Shown here piece by piece: positions 8,516-15,947 of a stretch of DNA of 33,073 nucleotides. The stretch lies in NCBI GenBank assembly GCA_937858275.1, contig CALLZK010000014.1, forward strand, positions 1-33,073. Reading direction: 5' to 3'. Every line of letters starts with the position of its first letter. Position 1 is the first letter of the stretch. Both the position numbers and the translations under genes were made by a program. The DNA is from an uncultured bacterium. GTDB lineage: Bacteria; Patescibacteriota; Minisyncoccia; Phycocordibacterales; JAACPR01. Below the pieces are notes generated by a model that was given only the letters and a program-made list of their open reading frames with translations, had not been told where the DNA came from and searched no databases.

Positions 8516-9742
8516 ATGCCATCTGGACAAACAGAACCAGTTTTTATAAAACAAAATTTAAATTTAGCATCTTCTATTTCAAAAAATAAAAGAATTATTT
8601 TGTATATAACCTCTTTTCTAATAGCCCTACACAATACTCCGGCAGTTTTTATAAACTCCAGCATGGTAGAACAATTTGTTGGTGACAAATATGTTGGTTA
8701 TATTTTTGCAATTTCATCTTTGCTTTCACTAATTCTTTTATCAAAAATAAAAAATTTTCTAAACAAAATAGGAAATTATAAAACTTTTGCAACCGCACTT
8801 GTAGTCAATTTTATTTGTTTATCAATAACTTCCCTATCGTTATTTGTAGAACATCATTACTATGGACCAATCTTTGTGTCAGCATACATAATTGGTCATA
8901 TGGCCAGAATTGCGATGATTTTTTGTATGGATGTATTTTTGGAAAATGCATCTCAGGATAAAGACACTGGCGGAATTAGGGGTATTTTATTAACTTCAAT
9001 AAATTTATCTTTTATTATTGGACCGTTGCTTGCAAGTTCAATGATTACAAGCACAAAAGATGCTGGGGTTGTTTATATTTGGGGATTAACACTTTTGATA
9101 CCGATTTATTTAATTATAAAAAGAAATTTCTCTAATTATATAGATTCAAATTACACCAAAAATGATATATCTGAAATGGTTTTCAAAATTTTTAGAAACA
9201 AAGATATTTATAATGTATGCAGAACAAATTTTACCTTAGCATTTTTTTATTCTTGGATGATAATTTATACTCCAATATACCTTAGAACAATTTTTGCTTT
9301 AAGCGAAGTTGCCATGATTATTGGTTTTGGTCTTTTGCCTTTTATATTGTTGCAAATTCCACTTGGTAAAATAGCAGATAAAATTCTTGGTGAAAAAGAA
9401 ATTATGACTGCCGGTTTTATAATTGCCGGAATTTCCACTTCTTTAATAAGTTTTATAAATTCAGATTCAATGCTTGTTTGGATTGCAATTATTTTTATGA
9501 CTAGAGTCGGAGCAAGTATGATTGAGGTTATGAACGAAACTTATCTGTTTAAAAAAGTAAACGATTCTGATATTGATATTTTAAGTGCATACAGATCAAT
9601 TGAAGGTTTGGCATATATTGGCGGACCAATTCTGGCTTCCCTGTTATTAATTTTTATAGATATAAAATTTATATTCTTAGTGTTAGCAATTATTGTGATA
9701 CATGGAATAAAATTTAGTCTTAGAATAACAGACACAAAATAA
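8516..9742 (+). CDS. Major facilitator superfamily transporter
   Basis: A 408-residue polytopic membrane protein with about 11-12 hydrophobic segments in two halves around a polar, charged middle (about 200-225: Lys/Asn/Asp-rich). The second half has the MFS-like loop GKIADKILGEKE. The length and the two-half pattern fit MFS; no substrate motif can be read. The ATG follows an extended -10 box by six bases, so the mRNA is probably leaderless. The gene sits between rnj and the two-component genes on the same strand but has its own promoter. Confidence 0.75.
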   Translation: MPSGQTEPVFIKQNLNLASSISKNKRIILYITSFLIALHNTPAVFINSSMVEQFVGDKYVGYIFAISSLLSLILLSKIKNFLNKIGNYKTFATALVVNFICLSITSLSLFVEHHYYGPIFVSAYIIGHMARIAMIFCMDVFLENASQDKDTGGIRGILLTSINLSFIIGPLLASSMITSTKDAGVVYIWGLTLLIPIYLIIKRNFSNYIDSNYTKNDISEMVFKIFRNKDIYNVCRTNFTLAFFYSWMIIYTPIYLRTIFALSEVAMIIGFGLLPFILLQIPLGKIADKILGEKEIMTAGFIIAGISTSLISFINSDSMLVWIAIIFMTRVGASMIEVMNETYLFKKVNDSDIDILSAYRSIEGLAYIGGPILASLLLIFIDIKFIFLVLAIIVIHGIKFSLRITDTK

Positions 9743-9793
9743 AAGGTTAAATTAAAATTAAAAAAATATTCACACTTTTTTAACAAAAACATA

Positions 9794-9822
9794 TTGACTG
9801 ATTTTTTATATTTTGATACAAA
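9794..9822 (+). promoter_or_regulatory. Promoter of the two-component operon
   Basis: TTGACT (9794-9799), a 17-bp spacer ending in TGA, and TACAAA (9817-9822) form a promoter with a TGN extension. The ATG at 9832 is nine bases past the -10 box, predicting a leader of only about two nucleotides. Confidence 0.65.
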
Positions 9823-9831
9823 TAGGCTTTA

Positions 9832-10500
9832 ATGAAACTATTAATAATTGAAGATGACATTTCAATAAGAAATGTTTTGAGATTGGGTCTTGAAGAATTA
9901 TCGTATTCAGTTGATGAAGCTGAAGACGGTGAAAGAGGTTTGTATTTAGCAAAAATTAACAAGTACGATTTAATAATTTTGGATAATATTTTACCGAAAA
10001 AGTTAGGTAAAAAAGTTTGTGAAGAAATTAGAAATTCGGGTATAAACACCCCGATTTTATTATTATCAGCAAAAAATGATGTAAATTCAAAAATAGAATT
10101 ACTGGATAGTGGTGCGGATGATTATCTAACAAAACCGTTTTCTTTTGCGGAATTACAAGCAAGAATAAAAAGTTTATTAAGACGCCCTCATAAAATTGAG
10201 GGTATTATTTTAAAATCAAAAAATATTATTTTAAATACAGACACGGGAGAAGTGTTTTTTAAAAACAAAAAAATATATTTGACCAGAAAAGAATTTTGTT
10301 TATTAGAATTTTTAATGAAAAACTCAAACAAAATTTTAAATAGAACAAAATTAATTGAAAATATTTGGGATATGAATGGTGATCCGTTTTCAAATACGAT
10401 AGAAACACACATTAGCAATCTTCGGGGCAAAATAAAAGATTCAAACAAAAAAATTATTTTAAATGTTCCCGGAAGAGGATATAAATTTGTATCTGATTAA
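9832..10500 (+). CDS. OmpR/PhoB-family response regulator
   Basis: DNA-binding output protein of a two-component system. Receiver domain (1-115): acidic pair Asp8/Asp9, phospho-acceptor Asp51 in YDLIILDN, Thr/Ser position in LLLSAKND, and conserved Lys in DDYLTKPF. A winged-helix trans_reg_C domain follows (about 125-222) with LTRKEFCLLEFL, ETHISNLRGKI and the terminal PGRGYKFV. The 222-residue length is typical. The histidine kinase gene follows after two bases, so they are co-transcribed and probably translationally coupled. Targets unknown; autoregulation is common in the family but not shown here. Confidence 0.95.
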   Translation: MKLLIIEDDISIRNVLRLGLEELSYSVDEAEDGERGLYLAKINKYDLIILDNILPKKLGKKVCEEIRNSGINTPILLLSAKNDVNSKIELLDSGADDYLTKPFSFAELQARIKSLLRRPHKIEGIILKSKNIILNTDTGEVFFKNKKIYLTRKEFCLLEFLMKNSNKILNRTKLIENIWDMNGDPFSNTIETHISNLRGKIKDSNKKIILNVPGRGYKFVSD

Positions 10501-10502
10501 AT

Positions 10503-11237
10503 ATGATAAACAACAAAGATAATATAGATCAGATAATGTGCCTTGCTGAAATGGGTAGATCTTCTTTTGGATTATTTCATGATATTTTAAATCCAATCAG
10601 TAGTTTGATTTTGTATCTTGATCTAATTACCAAAAAAAATTTTGAGGATCAAAAAATAAAAAACGATCTAAAACCAATTCTAAAATCTAGCAAAAAAATA
10701 GCCAGTTTTATAAAAATAATTCAATCAGACTTTGCTGATCAAAAAATAAAACACGAACATAACAAAATAGATGACATAATATCAAATTGTATAAAAATAC
10801 TATCCCACAAATCAAAACAACAAAATGTATCTATATTGTTTATAAGAGAAAAAAATTGCACATTATTTTGTCAAAAAACCAAAATATATAGATTGGTAAT
10901 GAATTTTTTATCAAACTCGATTGATTCTTTTGAATCTATCAAAGATAGCAGAAAAAGAAAAGTTATTATAAAATTATATGAAAATAAAAAAAATATCTTT
11001 ATAGAATTTAATGATAATGGTTGTGGAATAAAAGATGAAGAAAAAAATAAAATTTTTAATCTATTGTATACAACAAAAAAACACGGAAACGGAGTTGGTT
11101 TATATCACATCAAAAAAATTATAGAAAAAGATTTGTCAGGAAAAATTACATTTGATAGTAAATTATTTTTTGGAACAAATTTTAAAATACAAATTCTAAA
11201 AAAACAAAGTCACTATTTTGAAACAGAATCTTTTTGA
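10503..11237 (+). CDS. Soluble sensor histidine kinase
   Basis: Partner kinase of the preceding regulator. The 244-residue protein has a dimerisation/phospho-acceptor region with His26 in GLFHDILNPIS, then the HATPase_c boxes: N (NFLSNSIDSFESI), G1 (DNGCGI), F (NLLYTTKKHG) and G2 (GNGVGLYHI). It has no transmembrane segment, no periplasmic sensor and no PAS/GAF domain. Only about 15 residues precede the H-box region, so the stimulus must be intracellular or come from a partner protein. The TGA stop is embedded in typA, with a 25-bp convergent overlap. Confidence 0.9.
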   Translation: MINNKDNIDQIMCLAEMGRSSFGLFHDILNPISSLILYLDLITKKNFEDQKIKNDLKPILKSSKKIASFIKIIQSDFADQKIKHEHNKIDDIISNCIKILSHKSKQQNVSILFIREKNCTLFCQKTKIYRLVMNFLSNSIDSFESIKDSRKRKVIIKLYENKKNIFIEFNDNGCGIKDEEKNKIFNLLYTTKKHGNGVGLYHIKKIIEKDLSGKITFDSKLFFGTNFKIQILKKQSHYFETESF

Positions 11238-13039
11238 ATTTTTTCGGCTTTTTTGCGATCATTATCGGTCAAATATTTTTTTCGAAGTCTTATGTTTGTT
11301 GGTGTAACTTCTAGATATTCGTCGTGTCTCATCATGCCCATCGCTTTTTCTAAAGTTAAATCAAATTTTGGGGCCAAAAGGACTAACCCATCAGAACTTT
11401 TCGATCTGACATTTGTAAGAGCCTTGCCTTTTGTTGGATTAACATACATATCTTCCCCTTTTACCGTATAACCTATGACCATTCCTTCATAAACCTCGTC
11501 TCCGGGCTCAATATACAAAACCGCTCTTTCTTGTAAATTTTCCAAAGCAAAAGCAAGTGCTTTTCCTGTCGCCATAGAAACCATAGATCCATATTCTGTT
11601 TTTTTGACTTCACCAGCCATCGGACCAAAAGCACTAAAAACGCTTGTCATTATACCTTCCCCTTTTGTATCAACAATAAATTCATTTCTATAACCAAGCA
11701 ATCCTCTTGTTGGAACAATAAAAATCATTTTTACTTGTCCGTGAATTTTTTCCATATGATTCATAATACCTTTTCTGTTTCCGAGTTTTTCTATTATTGC
11801 ACCAGAAAATTCTTCTGGGGCTAAAATTGAAACCTCCTCAAACGGTTCGCACAAAACTCCGTCAATATTTTTTATGATAACCTCTGGTTGAGAAACGGCC
11901 AATTCAAATCCTTCCCTTCTCATATTTTCTATCAAAACCGATAAGTGCAATTCCCCCCTCCCATAAACTTTAAATTTTGAGCCACCAGGACCACCTTTTG
12001 GATCAGAAAAATCAACTCTTAGACCCACATTAACTTCTAATTCTTTTTCTAGTCTTTCGCGAATTTGTCTGGATGTCAAAAATTTTCCAGTTTTTCCAGC
12101 AAATGGTGAATCATTTATAAACATATTGAAAGAGAGAGTTGGCTCGTCAACAACTATTGCTGGCAAAATTTCTGCTGATTCATTTTCGACAATAGTTTGA
12201 CCAATATAAATTTCTGGTAAACCGGCAATCATCACAATATCACCAGTTGTGGCTTGTTTTTCTTCTTTTTTGTTCATACCTTCAAATGTGAAAAGTTTTG
12301 TGATTTTTCCAGAAAAAATATTACCGTTATTGTCTTTGGCAAAAACCTGTTGACCATCACGAATCGTACCAGAATATATTCTACAAATTCCCATTCTTCC
12401 AAGAAAATTATCGTATGCCAAATTAAATACTTGTGCCTGTAATTGTTCGGCGGATTTTTGTGGATTTGATGCTGGTGGAACTTTTTCTAAAACCATATCA
12501 AGAATTGGGGATAGATCTGTTGCTTGATCTTCCATGTTTTTCTTTGCAACACCATCTCTACCAATGGCATACAATGTCTCAAAATTTAATTGTTCTTCTG
12601 AAGCTCCCAAATCAAAGAATAGTTCAAAAACCTGATCGTGAGCAATTTTTACATTTGCAGTTGGTTTGTCTATTTTGTTTAAAATTAAAATTGGTTTTAG
12701 ACCAAGTTCCAATGATTTTTTTAGAACGAATTTTGTCTGAGGCATCGGACCTTCTGCCGCATCAACAACAAGCAAAACAGAGTCAACGCTTCTCAAAACT
12801 CTCTCAACCTCCGATCCAAAATCAGCATGTCCCGGAGTATCTAATATATTTATTTTTGTATTTTTATAAAAAACTGAAGTGTTTTTTGCATAAATAGTAA
12901 TACCCCTCTCTCTTTCAAGATCGTTTGAATCCATTGAAACACCGTCTTCGACCATACCGGTTTGCTTTAAAATTGCATCGGTTAAAGTAGTCTTTCCGTG
13001 ATCAACATGGGCAATAATCGCTATATTTCTAATTTCCAT
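11213..13039 (-). CDS. typA: Ribosome-associated GTPase TypA/BipA
   Basis: Translational GTPase related to EF-G and LepA that assists ribosome assembly and stress adaptation. From the ATG at 13039 it has 608 residues. The G motifs are AHVDHGKT (10-17), RERGITI (switch I), DTPGHADFG and NKIDK, followed by EF-G-like domains and the BipA-specific C terminus ([47 protein letters not shown]). An upstream in-frame ATG at 13060 would add seven residues but lies within the -10/spacer region of a good promoter, so I reject it. The 3' end overlaps the convergent kinase gene by 25 bp. Confidence 0.97.
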   Translation of the reverse strand: MEIRNIAIIAHVDHGKTTLTDAILKQTGMVEDGVSMDSNDLERERGITIYAKNTSVFYKNTKINILDTPGHADFGSEVERVLRSVDSVLLVVDAAEGPMPQTKFVLKKSLELGLKPILILNKIDKPTANVKIAHDQVFELFFDLGASEEQLNFETLYAIGRDGVAKKNMEDQATDLSPILDMVLEKVPPASNPQKSAEQLQAQVFNLAYDNFLGRMGICRIYSGTIRDGQQVFAKDNNGNIFSGKITKLFTFEGMNKKEEKQATTGDIVMIAGLPEIYIGQTIVENESAEILPAIVVDEPTLSFNMFINDSPFAGKTGKFLTSRQIRERLEKELEVNVGLRVDFSDPKGGPGGSKFKVYGRGELHLSVLIENMRREGFELAVSQPEVIIKNIDGVLCEPFEEVSILAPEEFSGAIIEKLGNRKGIMNHMEKIHGQVKMIFIVPTRGLLGYRNEFIVDTKGEGIMTSVFSAFGPMAGEVKKTEYGSMVSMATGKALAFALENLQERAVLYIEPGDEVYEGMVIGYTVKGEDMYVNPTKGKALTNVRSKSSDGLVLLAPKFDLTLEKAMGMMRHDEYLEVTPTNIRLRKKYLTDNDRKKAEKIQKDSVSK

Positions 13040-13050
13040 ACAAGGAGAAA

Positions 13051-13079
13051 ATAATAACATTTTTTCAACAAAATAGCAA
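13051..13079 (-). promoter_or_regulatory. Promoter of typA
   Basis: TTGCTA (13079-13074), a 17-bp spacer and TATTAT (13056-13051). The start codon at 13039 is 11 bases past the -10 box, giving a leader of roughly 4-5 nt. This decides the start in favour of 13039 over 13060. Confidence 0.6.
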
Positions 13080-13135
13080 TTTTATTGGACAATTTTTAAG
13101 GTAATATCTTCAATATGTTTTTTGGGTTAGAAATT

Positions 13136-13897
13136 TTATTTAATGAAAATCTTTGTTCTATTTAACTTTAAAAGCGTTGTCGGAAAATCAAAATTCTCTG
13201 TCAGTCCGCGAATAAAAGTTCCGGATGTGACTTGTGTTTTTATTTCAAAAGTAAAAATTTGATTGGAAATATTTTTGAAAAACCAATTCCAATTCTCCAA
13301 AATTTCTGCTTGGCGAAAATCACCAGAAACAGAGTTTATGGAATTTTTAATATATTCATAAATATCATCAGTTTTGTTTATTTCTAATTTTAAAAGTTCA
13401 AATGAATTTATTTTGATTTTTTGTGACGGTCTTTCGATATCAAAATTTCCCATTTTAAAATGATCAAATAATTTTATACCAGAAACAGTTTTACCAGAAA
13501 ACCAAGGATATTTTTGTTCTGTAATTTTTAAAAAATTTTCTTCATTTTTTTTAATTTTTTCTTTTAAATCTAAAAAATTTTGTCTTAAATCCTCTTCTGT
13601 TTGTATTGAAAAAAATTTTTTTTGTATAGAATCTTTTTTTATTAAACCTAATATATCACCGGTATCTGTATAAAATCCGATTAAAAAAGTGGCGACATAC
13701 TCTTTGTCGAAATTCATATATTTTTGACGATTTTTATTTTCTTCTTCACCAATCAAAATTAGGGTTTGTCCTTCAGCCATTGGGTCAAGTCTACCAGCAT
13801 AAGACATTTTTTGATTTTTTAATTCTGAATTTTCAAGACGAATTCTTTCGATTAATTGAAGTGGTGTTTCGCCGACTTTTTTATTTAAAATAAGCAT
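13136..13897 (-). CDS. truB: tRNA pseudouridine-55 synthase TruB
   Basis: Converts U55 of the tRNA T-loop to pseudouridine. The 253-residue protein has the catalytic motif YAGRLDPMAEG with the nucleophilic Asp at residue 38. It also has KEYVATFLIGFYTDTGD, KYPWFSGKTVSGIKLF and the C-terminal QVTSGTFIRGLTENF, in the family order. The N terminus is shorter than in E. coli TruB, and there is no PUA domain. It lies 68 bp downstream of the DEAD-box helicase on the same strand. Confidence 0.9.
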   Translation of the reverse strand: MLILNKKVGETPLQLIERIRLENSELKNQKMSYAGRLDPMAEGQTLILIGEEENKNRQKYMNFDKEYVATFLIGFYTDTGDILGLIKKDSIQKKFFSIQTEEDLRQNFLDLKEKIKKNEENFLKITEQKYPWFSGKTVSGIKLFDHFKMGNFDIERPSQKIKINSFELLKLEINKTDDIYEYIKNSINSVSGDFRQAEILENWNWFFKNISNQIFTFEIKTQVTSGTFIRGLTENFDFPTTLLKLNRTKIFIK

Positions 13898-13965
13898 ATC
13901 AAAAAAATACTTTTAATTATTAAAATAATAACATTTTCAAATCAGTCTTGCATTTTGATTAAAAA

Positions 13966-15288
13966 TTAATCAATAAAAGTGAGTGCTTTTCCAGCTTTTC
14001 CGGCTCTACCGGTTCTGCCAATTCTGTGAATATAATCTTCGTGAGTAGCAGGCATATCATAATTTATAACATGAGAAACTCCAGAAATATCAAGCCCTCT
14101 TGCTGCCACATCTGTAGCGACTAAAATTTTTACATTATCAACCTTGAACATTGAAAGAGCTTTTTGTCTTTTGCCTTGAGTTTTGTTGCCGTGTATTGAT
14201 TCGGTTTTAAATCCTAAAGAATTTAATTTTTTTGAAAGATTTTCTACACCGTGCTTTGTTCTTCCAAAGATTAAAATTTTATCAAAGCCCGGTTGTTTTA
14301 ATAGATTTACCAAAACATCAAATTTTGTTGAGTTTTTGTCGATCTTTACAACATCCTGATCGATATGATCAGAAGTAATTCTTGAAGCCACCCGAATACG
14401 AATTGGCGAATTCAAAAAATCTTTTATTAAAATCTCAACTTCATTTGACAATGTTGCAGAGAAAAATAATGTTTGACGATTTTTTGACATTTTACTCATT
14501 ATAAACTTCATATCATTTATAAAACCCATATCAAGCATTCTATCTGCTTCATCCAAAACAACTGTGCTAAAATTTTCTAATTTAATTTTTGATCTATTTA
14601 CTAAATCTTTTATTCGGCCCGGTGTTCCTATTATGAAATTATTAAAATTTCTAAGGGAATTTATTTGTGGACCAATGCTAATTCCCCCAACACAACAAAC
14701 AGAATTTATATACAAACCTTTTGTGAAAGATTTTAATTCATCACTTATTTGTGTTGCCAATTCTCGAGTTGGAACAATAATCATTATTTGTTCACTTTTA
14801 GAAATTAAAACTTTATTTATAAGCGGTATCAAAAATGCACCAGTTTTACCAGTTCCAGTTTGGGCGATACCAACCAAATCAACACCTTTTAAAATATATG
14901 GTATTGTTTTGTCTTGAATTGGAGTTGGTATTGAATATCCTTTTTCAGAAATATTATTTTTTAATCTAGAATCTATTTGAAAATCAAGAAAATTGTGTTC
15001 TGGAATAAATTTTTCAGATTCTTCAGTTATTACAGCTTTATTTATAAATTTAGCATGATCTATTCTGGCAGAAGAATGAAAACGTCGTCCGCCTGATCTT
15101 TTATTATTTTTATTAAAACTTCTAAATCTTCCAGGGGCAGAAGACCGGCCAAAAGAATTGCTACTTTTTTTTGAATAATTATCAGAATCACTTTTTTTAC
15201 GAAAAGAGCCGGATGAAGCTTTTTTAAAAGAATAACTCGAAGAATTTCTTCTATTTTTATTTGAACTAGAATCTTTTTTAAAAATCAT
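13966..15288 (-). CDS. DEAD-box RNA helicase with basic disordered N-terminal tail
   Basis: ATP-dependent RNA remodelling enzyme. Motifs in order: Q motif with PTPIQ (121-125), I AQTGTGKT (142-149), Ia PTRELA, GG, Ib GTPGR, II DEAD, III SAT, IV IFGRTKHG, V ARGLDISGVSHVINYD, VI HRIGRTGRAG. The first 76 residues are almost entirely Ser, Lys, Arg, Asn, Gly and Phe. The protein stops about ten residues after motif VI (GKALTFID), shorter than most relatives, so the helicase core has little or no C-terminal extension. A full-consensus promoter lies about 66 bp upstream of the start. The role (mRNA decay, ribosome assembly or cold shock) cannot be read from sequence. Confidence 0.94.
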   Translation of the reverse strand: MIFKKDSSSNKNRRNSSSYSFKKASSGSFRKKSDSDNYSKKSSNSFGRSSAPGRFRSFNKNNKRSGGRRFHSSARIDHAKFINKAVITEESEKFIPEHNFLDFQIDSRLKNNISEKGYSIPTPIQDKTIPYILKGVDLVGIAQTGTGKTGAFLIPLINKVLISKSEQIMIIVPTRELATQISDELKSFTKGLYINSVCCVGGISIGPQINSLRNFNNFIIGTPGRIKDLVNRSKIKLENFSTVVLDEADRMLDMGFINDMKFIMSKMSKNRQTLFFSATLSNEVEILIKDFLNSPIRIRVASRITSDHIDQDVVKIDKNSTKFDVLVNLLKQPGFDKILIFGRTKHGVENLSKKLNSLGFKTESIHGNKTQGKRQKALSMFKVDNVKILVATDVAARGLDISGVSHVINYDMPATHEDYIHRIGRTGRAGKAGKALTFID

Positions 15289-15353
15289 ATTTTATTGAAA
15301 ACAACCAACATTCTGTTAAACCATTAATAAAGTTAGAATATTAAGTTATTATA

Positions 15354-15382
15354 AGTATAATATAATTTGATTACATTGTCAA
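15354..15382 (-). promoter_or_regulatory. Promoter of the helicase gene
   Basis: TTGACA (15382-15377), a 17-bp spacer and TATACT (15359-15354). The predicted leader of about 58 nt is among the longer ones in this window. Confidence 0.8.
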
Positions 15383-15419
15383 ATGATGTAAAATTACAAT
15401 TAAAGAAAAATAGAAAATT

Positions 15420-15566
15420 TTACTCTAAACCTTTTTTTGATCTAATTTCACCAATATCTGTACCAGCTTCTTGTTGGAAATTTTTTGTTTGATCATAAAT
15501 AAAATAAATAAAAAAAACCAAAGCAACTATAAACAAAATTAGGCCAATAAAACCTTTTTGCTTCAT
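15420..15566 (-). CDS. 48-residue single-pass membrane protein
   Basis: A short ORF below usual length cut-offs, supported by a perfect extended -10 box eight bases before its ATG. The product begins MKQKGFIGLILF, has one hydrophobic helix (about 5-24) and a polar tail (QQEAGTDIGEIRSKKGLE). The KGFIGLI start resembles the type IV prepilin-like leader, or the small KGFIGLI-type proteins I recall from Parcubacteria, but the prepilin Glu at +5 is absent. Function unknown. It lies between the 86-residue membrane protein gene and the helicase promoter. Confidence 0.6.
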   Translation of the reverse strand: MKQKGFIGLILFIVALVFFIYFIYDQTKNFQQEAGTDIGEIRSKKGLE

Positions 15567-15574
15567 ATATTAAA

Positions 15575-15583
15575 ATTATATCA
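15575..15583 (-). promoter_or_regulatory. Extended -10 promoter, 48-residue ORF
   Basis: TGATATAAT on the minus strand, eight bases before the ATG at 15566. This predicts a leaderless or nearly leaderless mRNA and is the main support for the tiny ORF. Confidence 0.65.
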
Positions 15584-15615
15584 TTCAAAAATAAGATAAT
15601 CAAATACAAAATATT

Positions 15616-15876
15616 TTAATCGAATGACCAATATATACCAAATAAAATCAAATAAATTATCAAATAAAATCTATAAAAATTTCTAACTTTGACATATTCT
15701 TCTTTTTCAGGGTATATATTAAAAAATAACCCCTTAATTTCAAGCCAAAATACTGGCTTTATAGAAATTTTCCAAGAATTTGTATCATAAACAAGTTTTC
15801 GAAAATTTGTTCTAAATTTGAAAAATGGAAAACTCCAAATCAAAAAACAAATTAAGAAAAACATTTTTAAACTCAT
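15616..15876 (-). CDS. 86-residue membrane protein, unknown function
   Basis: Two hydrophobic helices (about 5-20 and 67-83) flank a basic, aromatic loop (LVYDTNSWKISIKPVFW). I do not recognise the family. The ORF is credible because TGTTATAAT lies seven bases before its ATG and its composition matches membrane proteins rather than a shadow frame. No gene lies opposite it. The 48-residue ORF follows 49 bp downstream with its own promoter. Confidence 0.65.
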   Translation of the reverse strand: MSLKMFFLICFLIWSFPFFKFRTNFRKLVYDTNSWKISIKPVFWLEIKGLFFNIYPEKEEYVKVRNFYRFYLIIYLILFGIYWSFD

Positions 15877-15883
15877 GTTTTTT

Positions 15884-15892
15884 ATTATAACA
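15884..15892 (-). promoter_or_regulatory. Extended -10 promoter, 86-residue ORF
   Basis: TGTTATAAT on the minus strand, seven bases before the ATG at 15876, with no room for an SD. Confidence 0.65.
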
Positions 15893-15911
15893 TTATATTA
15901 AAAAATGACAT

Positions 15912-15939
15912 TTGAAAAAACACTCAAAAATTGTATAAT
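15912..15939 (+). promoter_or_regulatory. Promoter of valS
   Basis: TTGAAA (15912-15917), a 16-bp spacer and TATAAT (15934-15939). The ATG at 15948 follows after eight bases, so the mRNA is predicted to be leaderless. No T-box-like leader can fit. Confidence 0.75.
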
Positions 15940-15947
15940 TACAAAAC

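Noticed and set aside
10503-11237. Alternative genetic code with UGA as Gly
   Set aside because: UGA ends the kinase at a sensible place, and no conserved Gly of any large gene is encoded by UGA.
12254-12897. Two plus-strand ORFs opposite typA
   Set aside because: They are antisense shadows of a certain GTPase gene, with low-complexity Leu/Gln composition and no start signals.
13040-13060. Upstream ATG for TypA
   Set aside because: It lies in the spacer/-10 region of the predicted promoter, and the family begins at [17 protein letters not shown].
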